Assembly (NCBI RefSeq): GCF_007565055.1
Contig: NC_044554.1
Span: 139,127,463 to 139,191,462 of the forward strand
Origin: Rhinopithecus roxellana
Lineage: Eukaryota > Chordata > Mammalia > Primates > Cercopithecidae
Reading direction: 5' to 3'
Length of the DNA stretch: 64,000 nt
The first letter of the stretch is position 1; the number at the start of each line of letters is the position of its first letter. A program made the position numbers and the translations under genes. Shown here piece by piece: positions 23,961-32,814 of the stretch. Below the pieces are notes generated by a model, which was not told the DNA's origin, ran no database searches, and saw nothing but the letters and a program-made list of their open reading frames with translations.

Positions 23961-25380
23961 TATATAGGTACATATGTACATATATGTACAAATATATTTT
24001 ACAAATAATGTGAAACTTGATTTAATAATTTTCAGTACCTGTATTCTGAGTTTCCATATGACAAAGACTATCTGCCAATTCAGAGAGAAAAATTGTGTTG
24101 TGAATAATTGAAATCTGTAAAATTATTGAGATTTTCAGACAATTTTCAGAATAGAAAAGAAAGAAAACTTGTAAAATTTTCCATATGATTCTCTTGTCCT
24201 TATTCTATACTATTTCTAAAGTACAGGTTTTTATGGGACTTCAGGTTCAATGTTTTCAAGCAACCATCACAAAACCCTGGACAATTTTAGAGGTGAGGGT
24301 GAAAGCAAAGGAAAGTGGTTGTTAACCAAATGGCAGAAGCTAAGCAAGCCATGGAATGGGTGAATACTAAATGTTAATGAATAGCTGTTCTATGCTTCCA
24401 GACTCTTCTGTTTGTATTAATTAATAAAGTTAATTAAAAGTAGATATAATATGATGATGAATTTAAAAAAAAATACTGCATATTTTTCTTTGTAACGTTC
24501 CCCATAGTCTACTTTCTTGGAAACATTACTTTTTATTTGTTCTTTAAAAAAGAAAATACTGTTTTTGGTAGACATTCAAACATCTTTCAGAAAAGACAGA
24601 GACTACTTCTTCAAATGCAAGCCAAAAGGGAATTTGGAGTAATTTTCTTGCCCTGTAGGAAGACTTTCCTTAGGGAAAGCTTATTTAATAGAGAAAATAT
24701 GTTGATTTCAGTAATCGCAGATGTTTATTTCAGTCTATTTATATTTGGCTCTATATCTTTTATGACATATAAATAAATTTCTTAAGTTTGGTGCTAATAA
24801 GAGTTTGTGATGCTGATAATCCTGCCTACAGTTAGGAAAAATGCATATGGCTATTCTCCAGGCTTGTTCACACAGATCTACCCACACACATCTTCATAGC
24901 AAATCTGTAATACCACTGCTACTTAATTACTTGTCATCTATTGTGCAAAGACTGACAACCTTACTGCATAGTTGGGAAGAAAGACAAATTTCTATGAAGG
25001 AATAGACTGAGGTCACTGTGCTTATAACCTATTACAGATTTGTTTACTTTCTTTAAAAAGGTAAAATGTATCAGTGACAAGTCATGATTATATTTCTAAT
25101 GTTGATCTACATCAGATTCCATTATGTGGAATCTGAAAAATTTTAGCTAGAATTGCATAAATCCATTTTAAACCTTGAAATTCCTTAAGCAGCTAAGGCA
25201 TACATTTTGTAGAAATTTTGAAATGAGAAATCTGATGTATATGAGTGCATGTATAGTCATATATAATCATATACATTATAAACCGCTCCCATCACATACA
25301 CAAACATTCCCTTAAAGGAGTACTGGCATAGAAGACAGAGGAAAACTAATATTTATTAAGCACCCATTTAGCAAAACTCT
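23961..25380. other. Unassigned AT-rich sequence
   Basis: No gene found. A short MIR-like stretch (TAATATTTATTAAGCACCCA) lies near 25348-25367. The 79-codon frame at 24537-24776 has no motif. Confidence 0.4.
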
Positions 25381-25387
25381 CAGCTAT

Positions 25388-25410
25388 TATTAATTATTAT
25401 TATTTTCTTT

Positions 25411-25507
<97 letters not shown>

Positions 25508-25852
25508 TTTCTTTCTTTCTCTCTGTCTCTCTCTCTCTGTCTCCCCGCCCCCCTCCTTTTTTTTTTTCTTTTTGAGACTGGGACTCGCTTCTGTGGCCTG
25601 GGCTGGAGTGTAGTGGCCTGATCTTGGCTCACTGCAACCTAGCTCTCCCAGGTTCAAGTGATTCTCCTGCCTCAGCCTCCCAAGTAGCTGGGACTACAAG
25701 CATGAGGCACCATGTCTGACAAATATTTGCATTTTTAATAGAGACGAGGTTTCACCATGTTGATCAGACCAGCCTCCAACTCCTGACCTCATGATCCACC
25801 TGCCTCGACCTCCAAAGTGCTGGGATTACAGGAGTGAGCCACTGCATCCAGC
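25388..25852 (-). mobile_element. Alu with hugely expanded (TTTC)n tail
   Basis: Two-arm Alu whose A tail has become a TTTC/GAAA tract (about 25404-25526) followed by CT-rich sequence. CAGCTAT on both sides (25381-25387 and 25853-25859) marks the target-site duplication, so the microsatellite lies within the insertion. Confidence 0.9.
25404..25526. repeat. (TTTC)n / (GAAA)n microsatellite
   Basis: About 28 near-perfect TTTC units with one interruption, then CT-rich DNA. Open frames through it encode only Lys/Glu/Arg runs and are artefacts. Confidence 0.98.
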
Positions 25853-25859
25853 CAGCTAT

Positions 25860-26211
25860 GATTATTTTTCTAAACTTTGATCATAAGAAATCTCTTAAGA
25901 TACATGTTTAAACAGAAAATTGTAAGCCTTCCTCAAGGCCTACCAAATCAGACCCTAGGAGTAGAGGTCTAGGAATGTGTAATTTAGCAATTGTTAGAGT
26001 TGAGTTTTTTGACCAAGTGAGTTTGAGAAAAACTGAGAAGAGTTCATTTAAACTTCAAGTTATGCTGTAGACATTGTATCATTTTATAAAGAAACTAAAA
26101 CAAATATATATCAATAAACTTGCCCAATGTTGATTTATGATAAATGAGATCTAGAATGTGAAATAAACTTTTGAATTCAAAAGTCTATATTTTCCTACCC
26201 TTGCTGTACTT
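25860..26211. other. Unassigned sequence
   Basis: No nameable feature. Confidence 0.4.
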
Positions 26212-26213
26212 GC

Positions 26214-26278
26214 TTTTTTTTTTTTTTTTTTTTTAACAGCTTTACTGATATGTAATTTATGTATCATAAAATTTACCC
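26214..26278 (-). mobile_element. Old L1M 3' end (segment 1)
   Basis: A T tract followed by AACAGCTTTACTGATATGTA, the 3' UTR end of an L1MC/L1ME-class element in minus orientation. An Alu fragment interrupts it and it resumes at 26423. Confidence 0.8.
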
Positions 26279-26422
26279 AGGAATTCGAGGCTGCAGTGAA
26301 CCATGATCACAGCACTGCACTCCAGCCTGGGCAACAAAGTGAGACCATTATCTATCTATCCATCTATCTATCTATCTATCTGTCTATCTATCTATCTATC
26401 TATCTATCTATAAATAAACAAA
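26279..26422 (+). mobile_element. 5'-truncated Alu with (TATC)n tail
   Basis: Contains only the Alu end (GAGGCTGCAGTGAACCATGA, then CACTGCACTCCAGCCTGGGC) followed by a (TATC)n-derived tract (about 26347-26411). It is inserted in an old L1 3' UTR. Confidence 0.85.
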
Positions 26423-26960
26423 TAAAGTAAGCCATTGATTTTTACTATATTCACAAAGCTGTGCAATCATCACCATTAGCACATTGTAGAATGCTTTCAT
26501 TGCCCCTAAAGTAAACCCAGACACATTAGCAGTTATTTCCCATTTCTTCCTTTCCTCACACCTGGCAATAACTAATTTCCTTTTTTTCTCTGTGGATTTG
26601 CCTATTATGAGTATTTCTTTTGAGTGAAATCACACAGCATGTTGCCTTTTGTGTTTGGCTTCTTAATGCAATAATGTTTTCAAGGCTCGTCCACATTGTA
26701 GCTTGTATCAATACTTCTATATTTTGTGTGAAAGTTTTTCTATGAATACATATTTTCAATTATGTTGAATATGAGTGGAATTGTCAAATGATAAGATAAC
26801 TCTATATTTAACATTTTGTGGAATTCTCAAACTGTTTTTGAAAGTGTTTGTACCATTTTACAATTCCACCAACAACTTTCCTCTATATCTATCAAGATTT
26901 TTTATTTTTGATCTATTCATTTTGCCATCTTAATGGGTACAAAATGCAATCTCATTGTAG
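26423..26960 (-). mobile_element. Old L1M fragment (segment 2)
   Basis: Continues the 3' UTR and ORF2 end on the minus strand: TCACAAAGCTGTGCAATCAT, CACCTGGCAATAACTAATTTC, GTGGATTTGCCTATTATGAG and TGTTTTCAAGGCTCGTCCAC. An internal part is missing near 26755. Confidence 0.85.
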
Positions 26961-27141
26961 GTTTTTGTTTTTTTTTTTTCTCTTTCTTTTTTTTGAGACG
27001 GAGCCTTGCACTGTTGCCCAGGCTGGAATGCAGTAGTGCGATCTCAGCTCACTGCAAGCTCCACCTCCCAGGTTCATGTCATTCTCCTGCCTCAGCCTCC
27101 TGAGTAACTGGTACTACAGACACCTGCCACCACACCCGGCT

Positions 27142-27172
<31 letters not shown>

Positions 27173-27298
27173 GTATTTTTAATAGAGACGAGGTTTCATC
27201 ATGTTAGCCAGGATGGTCTTGACCTCCTGACCTTGTGATCTGCCCACCTCGGGCTCCCAAAGTGCTGGGATTACAGGCATAAGCCACCGCGCTGGGCC
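26961..27298 (-). mobile_element. Alu in tandem pair, central T tract expanded
   Basis: Complement Alu with 28 T in the inter-arm linker (27145-27172). It lies head-to-tail with the next Alu. The pair shares one outer duplication, TCATTGTAG (26952-26960 and 27621-27629), so this copy probably landed in the tail of the other. Confidence 0.93.
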
Positions 27299-27620
27299 TA
27301 AGTTTTTTTTTTTTTTTTTTTTTTGCTTTTGAGATAGTCTTGCTCTGTCGCCCAGGCTGGAGTACAATGGTGCAATCTCCTGGGCTCAAGTGATCCTCTT
27401 GGCTCAGCCTCCTGAGTAGCTGGGACTCTAGGCATGCACCACCATACTTAGATAAGTGTGTGTGTTTGTGTGCACGCGCACGCACGTGCACACGCATTTT
27501 TTGTAGATATGAGTTTTGCCATGTTGCTCAGGCTGGTCTCAAACTCCTGAGGTCAAGCAATCTGCCCACCTCAGCCTCCTAAAGTGCTGGGATTACAGGT
27601 ATGAGCCACTGCGCCCGGCC
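27299..27620 (-). mobile_element. Alu with Z-DNA-like insert
   Basis: Second Alu of the pair. The inter-arm linker has been replaced by a 44-base, mostly alternating purine/pyrimidine tract (27454-27497; GT runs then GCACGCGCACGCACGTGCAC). It ends GCGCCCGGCC before the right copy of the shared target-site duplication. Confidence 0.92.
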
Positions 27621-27629
27621 TCATTGTAG

Positions 27630-27779
27630 TTTTGATCTGCAATTTCTTAATGACTTATGATGATTCCTATAATTTCTTATGCTTACTGAGTATTTATAGA
27701 TCTGATCTGGAGTTATGTCTGTTTAAATTCTCTGCCATTTTAAAAATCAGTTGTTTGTATTTTTATTAAGTTATAAATG

Positions 27780-27780
<1 letters not shown>
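27630..27780 (-). mobile_element. Old L1M fragment (segment 3)
   Basis: Minus-strand ORF2 C-terminal coding remnant between two Alu insertions (TTTGATCTGCAATTTCTTAA, then TTTAAATTCTCTGCC). Confidence 0.75.
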
Positions 27781-27815
<35 letters not shown>

Positions 27816-28119
27816 TTATTTATTTATTTATTTATTTTGAGATGGAGTCTTGCTCTGTTGCCAGGCTGGAGTGCAGTGGTGTGATCTTGGTTCACTGCAA
27901 CCTCTGCCTCCAGGCTTCAAGCAATTCTCCTGTCTCAGCCTCCCAAGTAGCTGGGACTACAGGCACACGCCACCATGCCCAGTTAATTTTTTATATTTTT
28001 AGTAGAGATGAGGTTTCACCTCGTTAGCCAGGATGGTCTCGATTTCTTGACCTCGTGATCTGTCTGCTTTGGCCTCCCAAAGTGCTGGGATTATAGGCGT
28101 GAGCCACTGCCCTTGGCCT
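27781..28119 (-). mobile_element. Alu with (TTTA)n tail
   Basis: Complete complement Alu (about 27838-28119) with a (TTTA)n tail (27781-27837). No clean target-site duplication could be read because of the simple tail. Confidence 0.92.
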
Positions 28120-28797
28120 ATATCCTTTATAAATTCTGGCCATAATGCCCTATCAGATATATAATTTGCAAATATTTTCTCTCAGTGGATTGCTTTTTCA
28201 CTTTCTAGATCATATGCTTTGAAGCAGAAAAGTTTTTAATTTTGATAAAGGTCAATTATTTTCTTTAGTCGCTGTACTTTTATTGCCATATCTGAGAAAC
28301 CTGTCCCTAATCTAAAGTCTTGATGATTTACTCTTATATTTTCTTCTTAGAGTTTTGCAGTTTAAGTTCTTATTTAAATTAAATCCCCCTGATTCATTTG
28401 GAGTTAATTTGTATAAATGGTGTGAGGTAGGGTCCAACTTCATTATTGTGTATGTGTATATCCAGTTGTTCAAATACCATTTGTTCAAAAGACTTTTACC
28501 CCCATCAAATTATTTTAACACTTTTATTAAAGATGATTAGACCATCAATTTATATCTTTATTTCTGGAGATTCATTTGTATTCCATTGATCTACATGTCT
28601 ATCCTATGCCAGTACCACTCTGTCTAATCAATTCTGTGCTGATCACTATAGCTGTGCACTGTACTTAGTTTTGAAACCAGGAAATGTGAATACTCCGAGT
28701 TTGTTTTTCATATTTAAGATTGTTTTGACTATTTCAGATCCCTTGCATTTCTATATAAATATCATAATCAGTTTGTTAATTTCTACAAAATAGGCAT
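28120..28797 (-). mobile_element. Old L1M ORF2 remnant (segment 4)
   Basis: Contains minus-strand ORF2 landmarks (TTTGCAAATATTTTCTCTCA, TGGAGTTAATTTGTATAAAT, CATTTGTATTCCATTGATCT, TATAGCTGTGCACTGTA). The LTR at 28798 interrupts it and it resumes near 29236. Confidence 0.88.
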
Positions 28798-29235
28798 TGT
28801 GAAAGGAAAATATCTTGGGCACCCAGAATCACTAAGCTAAAAGGAAAATTCAAACTGGGCACTGCTGAGGGCAAACCTGCCTCCCATTCTGTTCAAAATC
28901 ATCCTTCTGCTCACTGAAATAAATACATATCTGATTGCCTCCTATGGAAAAGCTAATCAGAAACTCAAAAGAATGCAACCATTTGTCTCTCACCTGTGAT
29001 CTGGAAGCCCCCTTTTTCTTTGAATTGTCCTGCTTTTGCTTTGAGTTGTCCTACTTTTCCAGACCAAACCAATGTTCATTTTACACATGTTGATTAAAAC
29101 CAAACTGTGCTCTGACCACCTTAAGCACATGTCATCAGGACCTCCTGAGGCTGTGTCACAGGTGCATATCCTCAACCTTGGCAAAATAAACTTTCTAAAT
29201 TAACTGAGACCTGTCTCAAATTTTGGGGGTTCACC
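28798..29235 (+). mobile_element. Solo ERV1-like LTR in old L1M
   Basis: Begins TGTGAAAGGAAAATATCTTG and ends GGGGGTTCACC. The 4-bp duplication GCAT flanks it (28794-28797 and 29236-29239), and L1M ORF2 continues on both sides. It has a polyadenylation signal (AAATAAAC near 29186) and R/U5 blocks shared with 22981-23311. The expected terminal CA appears altered to CC. Subfamily not assigned. Confidence 0.85.
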
Positions 29236-29345
29236 GCATCTAAAATTTTCATGGGGATCTCACTGAATCTATAGATCACCTTGTAGAGTGTTGATACCTT
29301 AACATTATTAAGTGGCCGATCAATGAACCTGACTAGTCCTTGCAC
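29236..29345 (-). mobile_element. Old L1M ORF2 remnant (segment 5)
   Basis: Resumes with TTTCATGGGGATCTCACTGA and AATCTATAGATCACCTTGTA, then fades out at about 29345. Confidence 0.7.
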
Positions 29346-30049
29346 CCCCTTCATCTTGTTTTGCTTATCCGGGCTGCTACACAGGATTTCTGTCTTTCCA
29401 TTTTATCCAAAAATACTTGGTTTTAAATTGTCTAATATACAGTTTATAACACAAGTAGTACAAGCTCACTGTAAAAGATATAAAACAGTTTTGGACATAT
29501 AATGTAAGATACTGTAATTTTATAATGAAGAACAGGAATATGACATAGTAAAAATCTAGGCATAAGTCAGGAGTAAAAACATTGTATAATTTAAAATTCA
29601 TGGTAAGAGCATTAACATTTGTAAAAAATATATTTTGTTGTCTAAAATTCCTAGGTTATTAAAAATCAAAAATCTACATTTAAAATGAAAATCACTATAA
29701 CATAATAAATTAAGACATTTTTAAAAGATCTACCATTCTTATGTACTGTATTTGTCCTTTACAAAAATTTATCTTTAATACTAATAGCAAACACCAATTT
29801 AAAGAGAAAATTAGTCTGGGAAAGATGAAATAATATATGTGAAATATGAATCTGAAATTTCAATGTAATTCTGATTCAAAGATACCACTCATTTTACTAT
29901 AACAAGTAATAATAAAATGAGCATAAAATTAAGAAACAGATGTATGTTTTTGTACTATCTCTCAAACACTAACTGGTAAATCATTTCATATCCTTGATCT
30001 CAATTCTTACTTTTGTGAAATGAGAAATAATACTTCACAACCAAATAAT
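29346..30049. other. Unassigned AT-rich sequence
   Basis: No gene or repeat firmly recognised. It may include more L1M debris. Confidence 0.4.
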
Positions 30050-30785
30050 ATGTATTTCAGAAATGTAAGGTTGTTTAAACTTTCAAAATTAATAAAAACA
30101 ATTATCTACATTAACTGAATAAAGGAGAAAGTCATATACAACATCTTAATAGATGTAGAAAAAAAAAATTTATAAAGCCAATATCTTTCATGCAAAGCCT
30201 CTTACAAAACTAGGAATAGAAGGGAACTGTAGATAAAAAGGATTTTTAAAGGCCATATCATCAACATAAATAATCCCAAATTATTGAAATATTTCCTTTG
30301 AGATTAAGCAAAGGGCAACAATGTCTCCTTTTATCACTTCCATGTAACATTATACTGGAGATGCTACCCAATGCAATATGTCAAGAAAAAAGAAATAGTA
30401 ATAAAATGGAAAAGGAATAAACAGGATTGATATCATTGGAATAAAATGCTATCATTCACATAAAATGCTAAAAGTATCAACAAAGAAGGTACTGAAATTA
30501 ATGACCATATTTATCATAACTGAAAGTTGCAAATTCATTATAAAAATATCAGTTGAATTTCTATCTACTTGTAACAGAAAATTCCATTAAAAAACTAATA
30601 CTTGAAGCAGCATGCAAATATATACTATACATGAAAATTTAATAAATAATACATAAGATATATGAATAAGTATATAAAATATTAAGAGTAATAAAGACCC
30701 ATGTAAGTGATAGAACATGCCATGTTTGTAGATTTAAAGAAGCAATATTGTCTTCAAACATTTTTGAACTTAAAAAGTGAATTTA
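30050..30785 (+). mobile_element. Old L1M ORF2 remnant, reverse transcriptase region
   Basis: Plus-strand decayed reverse transcriptase region: AATAGATGTAGAAAAA, ACTAGGAATAGAAGGGAACT, GGGCAACAATGTCTCC (the RQGCP region), then CACATAAAATGCTAAAAGTA and TTTCTATCTACTTGTAACAG. Stops and indels throughout. It continues after the Alu and the LTR at about 31837. Confidence 0.75.
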
Positions 30786-30791
30786 ATATAT

Positions 30792-30823
<32 letters not shown>
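30786..30823. repeat. (GATA)n microsatellite
   Basis: Seven to eight GATA units after a short TA run. Confidence 0.95.
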
Positions 30824-30896
30824 AATCACCAAGAACACCAAGTTGCTTTTGAACAAAACAAGGTGAGAGGTCTTGACCTATCAGATAACAAAACTT

Positions 30897-31196
30897 TTTT
30901 ATTTTTATTTTGAGATGGATTCTCACTCTGTTACCGGGCTGGAGTGCAGTGGCACGATCTTGGCACACTTCAACCTCCACCTCACAGGTTCAAGCGATTC
31001 TCCTGCCTCAGCCTACCAAGTAGCTGGGCAGGAGATTTACAGGCACGCACCATCACGCCCAACTAATTTTTGTATTTTAGTGGAGATAGGGTTTCACCAT
31101 GTTGGCCAGGATGGTCTCAATCTCTTGACCTCATGATCTACCTGCCTCAGCCTCCCAAAGTGCTGGGATTACAGGCATGATCCACCACACCCAGCC
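30897..31196 (-). mobile_element. Alu, full length
   Basis: Complement Alu ending CACCACACCCAGCC. An imperfect flanking repeat (AAAACTTTTTTAT / AAGACTTTTTAT) suggests the target-site duplication. There is a small insertion in the right arm near 31030 (GGGCAGGAGATTTACAGG). Confidence 0.9.
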
Positions 31197-31214
31197 AAGA
31201 CTTTTTATAGCTAC

Positions 31215-31832
31215 TGTGGTAGGAGTTATTAAGAAACTATTTTAGGCAGATAGGAAAAGTTTTTGTTTCTTTTAAAGCAGCTCCAAAAACGTTTCTTATC
31301 TAGAAGCAAAGTCCTGCCTCGTAAAGCCAGGGAGGCAACCGATAATAGGTAAATGCCGGACATTAGAAAATGGGTCCACCCAAACATGGCAGTTCCCATG
31401 GCCTTCTTGCCCTTTCCCCACATGTGCCTGGCAACATGGCTGTCCCCACGTATCTCCAGATATGTAAAACATCATGGTGCCTTATATTTGCATATTAAAA
31501 GGCTAGGGTGGGAGGGCCAGTTTTTTTGGAGCTATGTGAATAACATGCCTTGTCAAACCAATCCCCTGAGTCCTGTGCAAATCCAACACCGCCTCCTCCA
31601 GCCTCTTCTTATACCTGGCTGGTATCTGTGGGACATGGGGTCTCTTCTTTCGGCTTTGGAGCCCCCCTTCCTCTGTCTCTGTATGGGGGAACCTCTTCCT
31701 TTTGCCTTCTCTTTTCTTTCTTGCTTATTAAACTCTTTGCTCCTTAAAACCACTCCACGTGTGTCCATGTCGTTTTCTCTAAATCCCACAAGACAAGAAC
31801 CTGTTGTTCCTCCATTCATTAGAGCTGTATAA
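31215..31832 (+). mobile_element. Solo ERV1-like LTR with recognisable promoter and poly-A signals
   Basis: About 620 bp flanked by CTAC (31211-31214 and 31833-31836). It begins TGTGGTAGGAGTTATTAAG. Inside are the octamer ATTTGCAT (31486-31493) followed directly by an AT-rich TATA-like ATTAAAAGG, and a 3' ATTAAA polyadenylation signal (31727-31732) followed by GCTCCTTAAAACCACTCCAC. The old L1M continues after it. Its 3' end lacks the canonical CA, so the boundary is approximate. Open frames inside (for example 31353-31832) have no retroviral motif. Subfamily not assigned. Confidence 0.78.
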
Positions 31833-31836
31833 CTAC

Positions 31837-32579
31837 AACAATAAGGATAATAAAGATTAGAAAGATAGGTCATGGAAATAGAAGAAACAGTTTGAAAACA
31901 GACACCAGATATAATCACCTTTTACTTATGACAAAGGTAGTATTGCAGATTAGTGGGGAATGATGGAATTTTCAATATATGTTACAGAAGAATTTGGATA
32001 TTCATATGAAAAATATGAAGCATAATCTCTTCTACATATCAGAGAAAATTTAATTTTAGTGAGATCGTTAATTACAGTGTGAAAGAAAAAACAAGGTGTC
32101 TGGAAGAAAATACAAAATAAAAATCTTTACAAGCTTAATTTAGAGAAAGACTTTCAAAATGTAACATAAAAACATTTATCTAAAGGAAAAGACTGATTAA
32201 TTATATTTCATTAAAGCCAAGAATTTCTGTTCACAGTATACACCATTAAAATAATCAAAAGACATACAGTACAGATGCTGAAGATATTGCCAGAATGTAT
32301 ACCCAGCAGAGTATTTTTGTTGAGAATGTATAGAAATCACCTACAAATTAATAAGAAAAAGAGGTTAGTCAATAGAAAAATGGCAAAGGTCTTGATGAGA
32401 CACTTCACAAAGGATGATATCAATATGGACAATAAACATAGAAGGTTTAACAGCATTAGTAATCAGGGAAATAATAAAAAACTACAATGAAATACTGCAA
32501 CAATTATTTGAATGACTAAATTAATATGCCAAAGCATCAGATATTAGAAAACCTCTGGCATAAACGTAACTGCTCTATC
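31837..32579 (+). mobile_element. Old L1M ORF2 remnant (continuation)
   Basis: Plus-strand ORF2 C-terminal region: CACTTCACAAAGGATGATAT, AATAAACATAGAAGG and AGCATTAGTAATCAGGGAAA. It stops abruptly at the poly-T end of young L1 'A' and does not resume on the other side of it. Confidence 0.8.
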
Positions 32580-32814
32580 TTTTTTTTTTTTTTTTTTTTT
32601 AATTATTATACTTTAAGTTCTAGGGTACATGTGCATAACATGCAGGTTTGTTACATATGTATACTTGTGCCATGTTGGTGTGCTGCACCCATCAACTCGT
32701 CAGCACCCATCAATTCGTCATTTATATCATGTATAACTCCCAATGCAATCCCCCCCCCCATGATAGGCCCCGGTGTGTGATGTTCCCCTTCCCGAGTCCA
32801 AGTGATCTCATTGT

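Noticed and set aside
25390..25657. Lys/Glu/Arg-rich 80-85 codon frames
   Set aside because: They are translations of the (TTTC)n tract in an Alu tail.
22981..29239. The two related LTRs as the ends of one provirus
   Set aside because: Each has its own flanking duplication and L1M sequence continues through each. No gag, pol or env sequence lies between them.
31353..31832. 159-codon open frame (plus) near the ERV1-like LTR
   Set aside because: It lies almost wholly in LTR sequence, has no retroviral or host domain, and LTRs do not normally encode protein.
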